DNA from: Pseudobdellovibrionaceae bacterium
Lineage (GTDB): Bacteria > Bdellovibrionota > Bdellovibrionia > Bdellovibrionales > UBA1609
Assembly (NCBI GenBank): GCA_020635075.1
Contig: JACKAM010000003.1
Span: forward strand, 496,001-560,000
Direction: 5' to 3'
DNA length: 64,000 nucleotides
Shown here: positions 22,405-31,156 of the stretch, piece after piece
How the letters are laid out: every line of letters starts with the position of its first letter
Position numbering within the stretch: the first letter of the stretch is position 1
Notes under the pieces: model-generated
The model's input: only the letters and a program-made list of their open reading frames with translations
Told to the model about the DNA's origin: nothing
The model's database searches: none
Program-made: the position numbers and the translations under genes

Positions 22405-24187
22405 CTGACTGCCCTTCATCAAATGAAAATACTTCAACCCACTGAATCTGCCCATTAGAAATAAGTCGCTTTAATTTACCTTCTAAAGAGTTTAAAAAAG
22501 CTTGCTTTTCTAAGTTTGAGGTTGTGTCTTTTCTTTTAATATCATCTTCCACAATTTCCGCCAACCTCGGAGCACATACCTTTATTACTTGGTTTTTAAC
22601 TTCTGGAACCAATCTCAACAAGGTTATAATTTCAGAAGAGTCTGCAATTGAAATCAAACTTTTTAAAACTGTCTCTGGCCACTCATCAACAAATGCCAAC
22701 GTCGGGAACTCAGACTTTAAAAATTGGTTTTCTAAAAGCGGACCCACTTCACGAAGTAACACAATTCGCTCATTTATAGGCAATGTTTCTAACAAGGAGA
22801 TTTGTAAGGGACGTAACGAAACCTCTTGTGAGTCCTCTTTTTTCTCCGAAACTGCTGGCTTAACTTCTCTCTCTAAGTTTTTAACATCCTCTAGCGAGAT
22901 TTTCTGTAAATTCAAACTATCTAATAAAAGTCTCTTTTTTTCTTCCATATCTTTTGTGCCTAAAAATTGAGAACGAATACGATCTGGTAAATGTAAAGCA
23001 AGAAGTGCCTCGCTTTTCGATCCCTTATCTGAGACCAAAGTGGCAAGACGTCCGGGAGGAAGTTGACCCAAAAAGCCAAATGGTGAAGATAATGATCCCA
23101 CTCCTAGTGTTTTTAAAGATACCAGATCCCAATACACTGATTCTAAAATCACCTTTTTTTCAGCAACAGAAAGAGCCTGCATTTTATTAAAAACTTCTTT
23201 CATTCTTTTTTGTTCTTTCACTGGGATATCAACAAAGGGGATAGGAGTGATCTCAGAAGACTGTTGACTGACCCAGCTCATCATAGCATCCATTAAACTT
23301 GCCACTTTTTCGTGGCCAGTGGGATCATTTTCAAGCCAAGTAGACACCAATTCCAGTATTCGCTCTTTTAACTCAAAAGTAAGTAGGCCCACCTTTGCAA
23401 TTAGATCTCTATAAGTTCTCAACTCTGCCATTAAGTTGACATTTATATTTCCCTCAAGCTCTTTAGAGTTTTGTCCAGGACTTTCAGCTAAAGCCTGTTG
23501 ACTTTTTTGCGATTGGTTTAGCTCCAAAGCCAATTTTCTTTGTGCATTTGCATCTCTTGAAGGAAGTAACTTCAAAAGGAAAATCCCTACCATAAGAGAT
23601 AATGCTACAAGTAAAAACCCCAATAGATATTGGTAGTCTTTAACATAGTCTTCCCATGTTTTAGGCTTCTCTGGGGGTATCTCAACTTTCTCCTTTGGCA
23701 AACTACCAATTCTGGTTACTTTTGCTACAGCACGGCGCCCGAAATCTCTCCTCACTCTTTTCTTTATCCAGCTTTCCATTTTATCAACATACTGTTTGTC
23801 TAGTTTCTCACTGAGTCCCAAAGAGACTTCGATTCTTAAAATTTCAAAATTTTCCAACGGAGAATCAGCTAGACTTGGTAAGTCAAATTGTGGTCTTCCA
23901 CTGCTCAACTCGCCATTCTCCAGCCAGCCCAATGTCATGTCTGATGGAAGCTCAGAGGTTGATTTTTCAACTTTCCTTTTACGAATTTTAACTTGGGCGC
24001 TTATACTGTAGGCTTTTTCTTCCAAGGTCGTTGACACAAGCCTTTTCATTCTTTCCGTTACCCACGATTCAATTTGAGTTTGTACCCCAATAACTTCTGG
24101 GTCTAAACCTGACGACGATTTTGATTGAGCAAACGAAAACCCAATAATAAAGTTGATAAAAAGGAACATAAAAAAAGCTCTTATCAC
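22394..24187 (-). CDS. FliF-RBM/FliG-like chimeric membrane protein
   Basis: The protein is 597 residues. A signal sequence (1-20) leads to a periplasmic region (21-185) whose pattern resembles the third ring-building motif of FliF: a helix then SISAQVKIRKRKVEKS, a spacer, and ILRIEVSLGLSEKLDK with the helix KMESWIKKRVRRDFGRRA. One membrane helix (187-208) follows. The cytoplasmic part (about 250-597) is a chain of short amphipathic helices (EALLALHLPDRIRSQFL, LLETLPINERIVLLREV) resembling FliG middle and N-terminal domains. GTG start overlaps the lipoprotein stop (GTGA). It would join a periplasmic ring to a rotor-like domain facing MotA. The two-domain call is by pattern, not alignment. Confidence 0.6.
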   Translation of the reverse strand: MIRAFFMFLFINFIIGFSFAQSKSSSGLDPEVIGVQTQIESWVTERMKRLVSTTLEEKAYSISAQVKIRKRKVEKSTSELPSDMTLGWLENGELSSGRPQFDLPSLADSPLENFEILRIEVSLGLSEKLDKQYVDKMESWIKKRVRRDFGRRAVAKVTRIGSLPKEKVEIPPEKPKTWEDYVKDYQYLLGFLLVALSLMVGIFLLKLLPSRDANAQRKLALELNQSQKSQQALAESPGQNSKELEGNINVNLMAELRTYRDLIAKVGLLTFELKERILELVSTWLENDPTGHEKVASLMDAMMSWVSQQSSEITPIPFVDIPVKEQKRMKEVFNKMQALSVAEKKVILESVYWDLVSLKTLGVGSLSSPFGFLGQLPPGRLATLVSDKGSKSEALLALHLPDRIRSQFLGTKDMEEKKRLLLDSLNLQKISLEDVKNLEREVKPAVSEKKEDSQEVSLRPLQISLLETLPINERIVLLREVGPLLENQFLKSEFPTLAFVDEWPETVLKSLISIADSSEIITLLRLVPEVKNQVIKVCAPRLAEIVEDDIKRKDTTSNLEKQAFLNSLEGKLKRLISNGQIQWVEVFSFDEGQSDAA

Positions 24188-24816
24188 CTAGGCCTCGCTT
24201 TTCGAGCTTTTAACTTGCGTATTTTATCTATCATTTCTATGGCATCTTGTAACTTCGGATCTATATTTAAGGCCTTTTCATACCACTTTAGGCTCTCATC
24301 TAGATTTCCCTGTAAGTAATAGATAGACCCTCTCATAGACAGTGCCCTAACAAAACGGTCATCTAACTCTAAGGCCTTGTCTAGTTCTACCTGAGCGCGA
24401 TCAAACTCTTTAAAACCTGCAAACTTCTGAGCATTAAAAAGATGTTGAACCATTTGACTAGCAATACGTCCCTCATCCTCTTGTGACTGCAATTTAACAT
24501 CAATACGAGTCTCTAAAGTCGACAATCTAGCTACTGGGACCATGATTGATTCTGTTCGCCACTTACTTTTTTCCACAATCAATTCGTAATACTCACCTGC
24601 ACCAGGATCAACAACCACTTTTGATTCAATCTCACTAAGGGACAAGTGAAGAGGTGTCGAACCAAGACTGTGCTTCTTGCCCCCACCAGAACCCTTGATA
24701 AAAACTTCTGCACCTTCAGGTTCAGTTTTAATAATCATCTTACTGCTGCATGCAGATAATAAAACTAGGAGTATCCCTAATGTATAAGGCCATTTTTTAT
24801 CTATATTTTTCATCAC
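24184..24816 (-). CDS. PEGA/TPR lipoprotein, first gene of motor-like operon
   Basis: The protein is 210 residues. A lipoprotein signal peptide with lipobox LSAC (Cys about 23) is followed by a PEGA-type beta domain (about 25-110: IKTEPEGAEVFIKG, then LGSTPLHL) and two or three TPR helices (about 130-200: AQVELDKALELDDRFVRAL, ESLKWYEKALNIDP). PEGA domains often bind cell-surface material and TPRs bind proteins, so it may be an outer-membrane scaffold of the MotAB complex. It is divergent from the PP2C gene across 232 bp, which must hold both promoters; I could not place them. Confidence 0.78.
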   Translation of the reverse strand: MMKNIDKKWPYTLGILLVLLSACSSKMIIKTEPEGAEVFIKGSGGGKKHSLGSTPLHLSLSEIESKVVVDPGAGEYYELIVEKSKWRTESIMVPVARLSTLETRIDVKLQSQEDEGRIASQMVQHLFNAQKFAGFKEFDRAQVELDKALELDDRFVRALSMRGSIYYLQGNLDESLKWYEKALNIDPKLQDAIEMIDKIRKLKARKARPR

Positions 24817-25048
24817 TGACTTATTCGGAGTTTGGTTGTCTTAAAGTTAGATAATTTCACAAAGATCTGGTTTAACTGGGAAATTCTCAACCAACATCCA
24901 GAATAAAAAACTCGACCAAAGCCTTATTTGCCAACTTAGGTAGTACTATTACTATAAACATCAACTGTCATCCAGATGAGTGCCTTTTGGTAAAAAAGAT
25001 TTCTAACGTAAACTTACATTGGTAAATTAAATGAGTTAAACTTTTAAA

Positions 25049-26857
25049 ATGAAACTTACCCACTTTCCTATAAAAATAAAGCTTTTTGTCTTGTTCTTTT
25101 TGATTCCTACACTGTCTCTTATAGCTTACTACTTTTTGGCCACAACATTGTTTCAAAAAGACAAATTGGCATACGTTTTAGAAGCTCAACTCAATGACAC
25201 TCAAAGTTTAAAGTCAAAAATAAATTATGGAATTGAGAACCTTCACCATACTCTCGAAAATATTTTTTATGGTTACAATCCAAAAACCAAAGATTTGGGC
25301 AATCAATCAAAAAGGATATTCAATACACACCCCCATCTCATGGCACTTTATTTATTCGAATTCAAAAATGGCTCCACACTACTAAGCCCAATTCTAATTC
25401 GTGAAAATTTTTTGCCCGAAGCGGAGACTCCAAAGTTTGTGGAGAAACTAAAAAATAGTGATCTCAAAAGTCCAATTTTACTTTCTGAATATTCACTTCT
25501 GTCTTTACCCACCAGTCTTCCAGTTCAAAATCTCACGTTAAACCAAGATTCACAAATCATTGTTCTTCTAAAAGATCATTTTTTAAATCAATACTTTGAA
25601 CTACAGGGCTTTTCTTACAACTACCTGATTAACTCAGACGGCCAAGTACTCTTAAGGTCTGATCGATCTCCCTTAATAGTTTCATTTTCAAATTGGAAGT
25701 TTTGGACAAATATAAAATTGAATAATATCCAAAATTACAGCGGTGAATCCCAATCTCCAGAAAATAACAATTTTCTACTCACCTTTTCCCTTATAAAACC
25801 GTCACTAGCTCTTGTCTCTATGACCCCCCCAAATAAAGTTTTATCCGGAGCAAATCAACTTATAGTTAAGTCTGGCCTCTTTTTGTTGGGTCTAGCAGCA
25901 GTAACAATGATTTTAAGCACACTGTTCTCAGCCCCTATATCTTCTTCTATCAAGGCGCTTATTCATGCTACAAGACAAATTGGAAAAGGCGACTATAATT
26001 TAACAGAATTTAAAAAAAGTAACGATGAGTTAGGCGAACTCGCAGAAAGTATTTCAACCATGGCTAAAGACATAGCCAATTTTGTTGATGAGCAGCAAGT
26101 GAAAATAAGAATGCAGAAAGAGTTAGAAACTGCGCAAATAGTGCAAAACACTCTGTACCCCCAAGAACCTAATTTGAAATCTCCTCAGTTCTTACTCTCT
26201 GGTTATTATGAGTCTGCCAGTGAGTGCAGTGGCGACTGGTGGTATTATAAAAATTTTGGACCCATAACTTATTTCTTTATTGGTGATGCTACAGGACATG
26301 GCGTCGGGAGTGCTCTTGCAACTAGTGCTGTTCGTTCTGTGGTGGAGTTTCTTGATGAGAATAGTTTACCTCCCCCTTCTCAAGTAATGAAAGATCTCAA
26401 CCACGTTGTATGCGGGCTGAGCAAGGGTAATATGTACATGACCTTTCTCATTGGTAAGATAAATTCTAATACGGGTGAACTCACTTATTGCAATGCCAGC
26501 CACGAACCTCCACTTTTGTTTCCAAACTGGGGACAAAAAATCACGCGCAAAAATGTAAAAGCATTGTTAGGAGAGCCTCAATCTCGATTGGGAGAAAATC
26601 GCGAGACCATTTACTGTGATCACCAGGTCAGACTCTCAAAGACCGATCTATTGTTTCTTTACACTGATGGATTAACAGAATTATTAAACTCGCAACAAAA
26701 AATGTGGGCAGAGAGGTCTGTGATAAAAGTTATATTAAAAAATACCACTACCAATCCTCAGCAACTTGTCTCAATAATGTCTCGAAACTATAAAAACTAT
26801 CAAGGTGAGGCTGAGCTAGAAGATGATGTAACATTTATTGCCTGTAGGATTATTTAA
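25049..26857 (+). CDS. Membrane PP2C (SpoIIE/RsbU-type) phosphatase with HAMP domain
   Basis: The protein is 602 residues. An N-terminal membrane helix (about 10-32), an extracytoplasmic sensor region (about 35-270) and a second helix (about 275-298) lead to a HAMP domain (about 300-350). The SpoIIE/PP2C domain (about 370-600) shows metal-binding motifs GDATGHGVGSA, LYTDGLTE and EDDVTF. Such enzymes dephosphorylate anti-sigma-factor antagonists in partner-switching pathways. No STAS or anti-sigma gene is in the window. Divergent placement suggests it controls, or responds with, the MotAB-FliFG-like complex. Confidence 0.88.
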   Translation: MKLTHFPIKIKLFVLFFLIPTLSLIAYYFLATTLFQKDKLAYVLEAQLNDTQSLKSKINYGIENLHHTLENIFYGYNPKTKDLGNQSKRIFNTHPHLMALYLFEFKNGSTLLSPILIRENFLPEAETPKFVEKLKNSDLKSPILLSEYSLLSLPTSLPVQNLTLNQDSQIIVLLKDHFLNQYFELQGFSYNYLINSDGQVLLRSDRSPLIVSFSNWKFWTNIKLNNIQNYSGESQSPENNNFLLTFSLIKPSLALVSMTPPNKVLSGANQLIVKSGLFLLGLAAVTMILSTLFSAPISSSIKALIHATRQIGKGDYNLTEFKKSNDELGELAESISTMAKDIANFVDEQQVKIRMQKELETAQIVQNTLYPQEPNLKSPQFLLSGYYESASECSGDWWYYKNFGPITYFFIGDATGHGVGSALATSAVRSVVEFLDENSLPPPSQVMKDLNHVVCGLSKGNMYMTFLIGKINSNTGELTYCNASHEPPLLFPNWGQKITRKNVKALLGEPQSRLGENRETIYCDHQVRLSKTDLLFLYTDGLTELLNSQQKMWAERSVIKVILKNTTTNPQQLVSIMSRNYKNYQGEAELEDDVTFIACRII

Positions 26858-26922
26858 GTACAGAAGTTTTTTTTATTATTTACAATAACTAACATTGAAA
26901 AATATTTTGGCCAAATCTCAAT

Positions 26923-27099
26923 CTATTCCAGATTGAGAAATATTTCTACTAATATTAAGATCAATTTCAATAACAGAACTCCTAAAGCTAAAGCCCATGT
27001 TTTTCTAAAATAAACTCTAAACTCAAACTTTCTTGAAGCTACATTGATTAAAATTTCAAATATTATTCTATTTCTATAATTTTCTTTATTGTTTTCCAT
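26923..27099 (-). CDS. Small membrane protein
   Basis: The protein is 58 residues. A charged N-terminus (MENNKENYRNR) and basic centre precede one C-terminal hydrophobic helix (about 38-55). AGGAGG stands 4 nt before ATG 27099, so translation is likely; the longer frame to 27117 adds nothing. No family is recognised. It lies alone between the phosphatase gene and the decayed J-domain gene. Confidence 0.45.
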   Translation of the reverse strand: MENNKENYRNRIIFEILINVASRKFEFRVYFRKTWALALGVLLLKLILILVEIFLNLE

Positions 27100-27157
27100 G
27101 AAACCTCCTGCAACCAATCGCTGTGGAGGTGTTTATGGAAAACCTATCAAAAATATT

Positions 27158-27713
27158 TTGAATGATTATACTTAGACAATAGGGTCTGGGCGTTCACGCC
27201 TAGGTCTATTTTAAAAGATGTCACAGCTTTCTATGAGGGTAAAAACAAATCGCTGAGATCGATATAAAAAAGGCTTACCGTGAAACTGCAAGAAAGTATC
27301 ACCCAGATATCAACTCAGCAGGTGAGCAACTCATGAAACTCATTAATGATGCTAGGGACTCACTCTTATCTGAGCCCCTGCCCATTGACTATGAATCTTC
27401 TGAGGAATCCATATTTAACTACGGTGAGGAATTTAATGAAGCCCTCAATAAAGTTATACATTTTCAAGGAATATCTATAGAGATTTGCGGCGCGTGGGTT
27501 TGGATATCCGGAGACACAAAGCCACATTGGCCTAAATTTAAAGAAGCTGGTTTTTTCTATGCTCCCAAAAAACAACAAGTCTACTTTAGACCCAAAAGCT
27601 ATAAAGCTCGAACTAAGGGGCAAACCTTGTCTATGGATCAAATCCGACAAAAATATGGCTCCAGTGGTATTAAAACGAAGAGGCTATTTACTCTTGCTGA
27701 ATCAAAAAGTTAA
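27158..27713 (+). pseudogene. Decayed DnaJ-like (J-domain) protein gene
   Basis: The frame from 27243 to 27713 begins right after a stop (TAA 27240-27242) with no usable start, yet encodes the core of a J domain: IKKAYRETARKYHPDIN with the invariant HPD. The rest (IEICGAWVWISGDTKPHW, then FYAPKKQQVYFRP) is the C-terminal part seen in J-domain proteins of plasmids and phages. Upstream, fragments such as NDYT (from TTG 27158) and LGVHA (27186-27200) are in other frames with stops between. Small deletions seem to have destroyed the N-terminus. Restart at ATG 27333 would give a 126-residue protein without HPD. Confidence 0.55.
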
Positions 27714-27801
27714 AATACTTGAATTTATGTAAAATAATTTAGTGTTATCAATTAGTTAAAATTTGTCTTGATTATCGAGACAATATATGAGAAAGTAAGA
27801 T

Positions 27802-28341
27802 ATGATTAACAAATCCAATATTACAACCTTATTCAAGGCCCTAGACGAAGCTTTAGGGCAAAAAAATGAAAAAAGAGAAATCACTGTTTTCGGTAGTGGT
27901 CCTCTTATCGCTAACAACCTCATTGATCGAGCCACTGTTGACATAGATATGGTAGACCCTGCCATGGATATGAGCCTACAACTTATAGCAGCCGATGTGG
28001 GAGAAAAGTTTAATCTCGATATGACTTGGCTCAATAGTGCTGGACATATCTTTTCGAGAAATTTTCCTCAAGGCTGGAGGGATAGAGTTAAGGTCCACTA
28101 CAAAGGTACAAACTTAGTCGTTAAATTTTTGGAGCGCAGCGATTTAATCGCTACAAAATTCTATGCTGCTTGTCAGAGGGGGGAACAAGACATTAACGAC
28201 CTTGTGGCCATTGAACCAAGTAAGAAAGAATTAGACGAAGCTAAAAAATGGATTTTAAAAAGAGAACAAAATCCAGATTGGCCTAAACACGTTGAATATA
28301 TATTAACCGAAGTAACAAAAAGGTTAAAAAAGGGAGATTAG
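27802..28341 (+). CDS. Nucleotidyltransferase-fold protein, toxin candidate
   Basis: The protein is 179 residues. The pattern ITVFGSGPLIANNL then ATVDIDMVDP (about 28-54) fits the minimal nucleotidyltransferase GS...DxD core of the DUF6036-like group. A later segment LERSDLIATKFYAACQRGEQDINDL (about 112-136) resembles the conserved K-F-xA-xxxR-xxxD region of AbiEii-type toxins. It lies 3 bp before the next gene on the same strand. Members of this group are common in mobile elements beside regulator-like partners. Toxin-antitoxin function is inference. Confidence 0.6.
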   Translation: MINKSNITTLFKALDEALGQKNEKREITVFGSGPLIANNLIDRATVDIDMVDPAMDMSLQLIAADVGEKFNLDMTWLNSAGHIFSRNFPQGWRDRVKVHYKGTNLVVKFLERSDLIATKFYAACQRGEQDINDLVAIEPSKKELDEAKKWILKREQNPDWPKHVEYILTEVTKRLKKGD

Positions 28342-28344
28342 GTT

Positions 28345-29019
28345 TTGAAGAACGATTCTCAGGCTGCTACTATTCAAGATCTTGCTTCACTGGGCTGTGG
28401 CTTTTACTCCAACCCACCTCAAGATACACCCGATCCTGAAAAAGTTATTATTAACTCTTTAAAGTTATTCTGGACAGACCATAAGCTATTCACGATGTTA
28501 CTTTCAGTTCTCACCCACCGTATCCATTCATTAATTCATGTTGAAAGGCTACTATCTTTTGCAGAAGAGACTTCAAATGACGAGAGAATTATATTGATGG
28601 TTATTGCGGATAAGATGGTGGATCTTGGGGACAGGAGGTACAATTTGTTGATAACAAAATTAAAGAAAAGAGGGCTACGAGTTTCATCTGTTCCTGAGAT
28701 CCACACTCAGCCCTATTTTATAAAAAAATGGGGTTTGGACCCTAACTTTCTTAAATTTAAAATCGAAGTTCCCAAGTATTTTGAACAGCCAGAAAAGAAG
28801 TTCTACACCCTAAGAGGAATACTTGATAACAATCCCTGGTTAAAAATTCGAGCCCTAGTGGGTGCAAATTACAGAGCTGATCTTATTTATCTTAAATTCT
28901 CTGGTAGAGTTAAAAATCCTACTGAAGCTTTGCAATCCTTGTCCTGCTCAAAAGCCACCGTTTATAGGTTGTGGGATTCTATTTCTCTGGTGGAAAATTT
29001 AGAAAAGCTCATCGCCTAG
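28345..29019 (+). CDS. Helical protein paired with the nucleotidyltransferase, antitoxin candidate
   Basis: The protein is 224 residues, starting at TTG with GGGAG 8 nt upstream, 3 bp after the nucleotidyltransferase gene. It is mostly helical. The end (EALQSLSCSKATVYRLWDSI, about 194-213) looks like a helix-turn-helix, so it could bind DNA. No family is recognised. Tight pairing suggests a two-gene toxin-antitoxin-like module in which this is the regulator or antitoxin. Confidence 0.5.
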   Translation: MKNDSQAATIQDLASLGCGFYSNPPQDTPDPEKVIINSLKLFWTDHKLFTMLLSVLTHRIHSLIHVERLLSFAEETSNDERIILMVIADKMVDLGDRRYNLLITKLKKRGLRVSSVPEIHTQPYFIKKWGLDPNFLKFKIEVPKYFEQPEKKFYTLRGILDNNPWLKIRALVGANYRADLIYLKFSGRVKNPTEALQSLSCSKATVYRLWDSISLVENLEKLIA

Positions 29020-29114
29020 ATCACCTTTAAATCCAAATTAATTCAAACTTTGTCTTCGACTGGATCAGAAGCCAAAGGGTGGATTTTTGCAATTTTCGAA
29101 TGCCAAAAATCCAC

Positions 29115-29148
29115 TCCTTGGACCTTTTCATACAAAAAAGCCCAAGGA
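29115..29148. terminator. Possible bidirectional terminator between convergent genes
   Basis: TCCTTGG (29115-29121) pairs with CCAAGGA (29142-29148) across a 20-nt loop, followed on the plus strand by AATTTTT. It sits between convergent genes ending at 29019 and 29172. The stem is short and the loop long, so this is only a candidate. Confidence 0.35.
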
Positions 29149-29171
29149 AATTTTTAAAAATTAAAATGCCT

Positions 29172-29531
29172 TTAAAACACATCAAAAATATCTTTATTTT
29201 CTTTTTTAAACTTAGTTGCCTTATCTGACCAGATGAAATCGTAAAAATCATCTTCAGTCTTATTTTTATATTTTTCAAAAAATCTTTTCTTATAAAGATC
29301 GTTTTTTGCCTTACCCTTAATAGAGCTGAGTTTTAACTCCTTCATGCTCTCCGGTGTTTGTAGTTCCATTAAAAACTCAAGATATTCTCTCGGAGAAATT
29401 TTATTTCCATAGTCTTTAGAATTAATTTCCTTTAAGCTCTCCATGAACTTTTCTCGCGCCTCAATACCAACACTTACAGTGGGGTTATTTGATTTTTTGT
29501 CTTGCTCATTGTTATTTTGTTTCTCATTCAT
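29172..29531 (-). CDS. Small hydrophilic protein near element end
   Basis: The protein is 119 residues, highly charged (many Lys, Glu, Asn), with no membrane segment. AGGAG stands 10 nt before the ATG. No family is recognised; a helical middle (ISPREYLEFLMELQ) and C-terminal aromatic residues are the only features. It is the last gene before the tRNA fragment, where many elements carry excisionase or integrase genes, but it does not resemble either. Confidence 0.5.
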   Translation of the reverse strand: MNEKQNNNEQDKKSNNPTVSVGIEAREKFMESLKEINSKDYGNKISPREYLEFLMELQTPESMKELKLSSIKGKAKNDLYKKRFFEKYKNKTEDDFYDFIWSDKATKFKKENKDIFDVF

Positions 29532-29840
29532 TGTGAGTTTTCTCCTTATTTTTTATCAGTCTTCACTGAGATTTTTAACCTTCCTAGATCCTGGGATTTA
29601 ATTTGGAGGTCCACCGGAATTAACAAAATGGCCTGTGAACTATTAAGAAAAATCGTGGTCGCAAAAATTCAATCGCCCTATTTTTCAGCTATTTTTGCGA
29701 CCATTGCGACCAAACTCGATGAATATTTGTGCATTTCCATATATACCAGTAGAAGTTGCCTTGCGTTGCTCAAAAATTTGTTGTAAAAAAACTTAGTAAA
29801 TTCAGTCCTTAGATGCACTGTATTGGATTTAGGGGTTTTG
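29532..29840. other. Gene-free end of the integrated element
   Basis: These 309 bp between the last element gene and the tRNA fragment hold only short frames without ribosome sites. GCGACCA-like words repeat loosely (for example TGCGACCATTGCGACCA near 29696-29712), which might be recombinase arm-binding sites. No integrase gene is here. Confidence 0.4.
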
Positions 29841-29877
<37 letters not shown>

Positions 29878-29921
29878 AAAATCCCGGTGGGCTCGCAGAG
29901 CTCAGCGGGATTTTTGTTTTT
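29878..29921 (+). terminator. Rho-independent terminator of the host tRNA
   Basis: AAAATCCCG directly after the CCA pairs with CGGGATTTT (29906-29914); a 19-nt loop with an inner GCTC/GAGC helix closes it, and a T-rich tail follows. It belongs to the original tRNA gene, so it marks the chromosomal side of the junction. Confidence 0.8.
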
Positions 29922-29975
29922 GGGGGATAGCCTTCGAACTTGTGGCTCTCAGCGAGCAAAGCATGGAGCAGAGGG

Positions 29976-30016
29976 ATAGGCATGAGGCCGCCAAAGGCGG
30001 CTAGGCTCATGCCTAT
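29976..30016. repeat. Long hairpin at element junction
   Basis: ATAGGCATGAG (29976-29986) pairs perfectly with CTCATGCCTAT (30006-30016). Inside, GCCGCC (29987-29992) pairs with GGCGGC (29996-30001) around an AAA loop, leaving only a 4-nt bulge (TAGG). That is 17 base pairs in all. It lies between the intact and the degraded copies of the tRNA-end sequence and has no U-run. Confidence 0.65.
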
Positions 30017-30058
30017 GGTTCGAATCACACCAATTCCCGGTGGGCTCGCAGAACTCAG
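30017..30058 (+). repeat. Second, degraded copy of the tRNA 3' end and its terminator arm
   Basis: GGTTCGAATC (30017-30026) repeats the T-loop sequence at 29853-29862, and a 24-bp block beginning TCCCGGTGGGCTCGCAG (30035-30058) repeats 29882-29905 with one mismatch. The acceptor strand between them is shortened. The two copies lie about 160 bp apart, suggesting an older integration or duplication at the same tRNA. Confidence 0.6.
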
Positions 30059-30199
30059 TACATAGGTTACTTTGAAGAAGAAGCAAGAGTTGAACCGAGA
30101 ACAAATCCCTTCGGGGCAAAAGTGTTACCCTTGTGTCGGGCCACAAAAAAATCGGTATTTTGCAGCGCAAATGGTGTGAATCATTGCTCTGGGCCTTGG

Positions 30200-31156
30200 T
30201 TAACCATGGCAGCCTAATACTTTTGCTCGCTCGTCTAACAACTTGTAAAAGCGTTTTTGTAGCTCAACAGATAAAAAGCTGTTTTTGACGACATCTTTCA
30301 TTTCAGGGATAGGCTTCAAGAGTCGCGAAAAACTATTATCAATCGCTTTTTCTGGTATCTGCAAATTTTTACCTAGTGCAATAAAGTCTTCTCGTCTAAT
30401 TCTGGCCTTTTTCCCATTTACGGTGAGCGCCATTTCTTCTTTATCCTCAGCCATTAGAAGTCGAGTAGAAAGTAAGTCATAGGCTGGCGATAAAATCATT
30501 TCACCTGCTTCATTTTGCATCAGAGAAAAGTTTTTTAAGTGCATGTCCGCATTTCCAGTCAAAAAGCAGAAAAGATTGAGATCAAAAAAAGTAACGGCAT
30601 CCAGACCTGGTCGTGAAGAATATTTGAGAATGATTTTTCCAGCTTTTTCGGTGGACGTGTCGTACTTTGATTCTGTTAGCAGCTCACTTAACTGACAAAA
30701 ATCTTCTACGGCGGTTTTCCTTCCCTTTTTTGGGCGATCAAAACGTCTTGTTACATAGGCAAGTTCTCCTGAATTCAACTGAATCAGGCCATGCCTTGCA
30801 GTTTCTAAACCCACAATTTGTGCCATGTGCATGGTGGCGTCTTCTACAACCGACATATCGGGAAACTGCTGGGTGGGTGGTTTCAGAATAAAACTCCCCC
30901 ACAGATCAACAATCATCAGGCGATGATTAGGATCATTTTCTTTTTTTTCGATATGCAAAGAAATTTTAGGCTGCACACCAGTGACACCAAGATGCCGACT
31001 AATGGATTTTTTCGCTAACTCTTCAAGATCATTAGCACCAAAATCAACGGCAGGCGGAGTCTCCGAACCAAATAATTTTTTACTGCAGGATTGATGATAA
31101 TGACCATCATGAGGAGCGTCTTTTATTGGCCGATAACATCCGAGGCACTTATTCAT
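30200..31156 (-). CDS. hipT: HipT-like Ser/Thr kinase toxin
   Basis: The protein is 318 residues. A short zinc-finger-like N-terminus (CLGC ... YHQSC) precedes a HipA-fold kinase that lacks the N-subdomain 1. The Gly-rich loop region is HLGVTGVQPK, the catalytic loop TGNADMHLKN and the metal-binding segment SPAYDLL. HipA-type kinases inactivate aminoacyl-tRNA synthetases; HipT of HipBST targets tryptophanyl-tRNA synthetase in E. coli. ATG 31156 has AAGG upstream and overlaps hipS by 8 bp. The usual SxS autophosphorylation pair before GVQ is here GVT, so only one hydroxyl residue remains. Confidence 0.85.
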   Translation of the reverse strand: MNKCLGCYRPIKDAPHDGHYHQSCSKKLFGSETPPAVDFGANDLEELAKKSISRHLGVTGVQPKISLHIEKKENDPNHRLMIVDLWGSFILKPPTQQFPDMSVVEDATMHMAQIVGLETARHGLIQLNSGELAYVTRRFDRPKKGRKTAVEDFCQLSELLTESKYDTSTEKAGKIILKYSSRPGLDAVTFFDLNLFCFLTGNADMHLKNFSLMQNEAGEMILSPAYDLLSTRLLMAEDKEEMALTVNGKKARIRREDFIALGKNLQIPEKAIDNSFSRLLKPIPEMKDVVKNSFLSVELQKRFYKLLDERAKVLGCHG

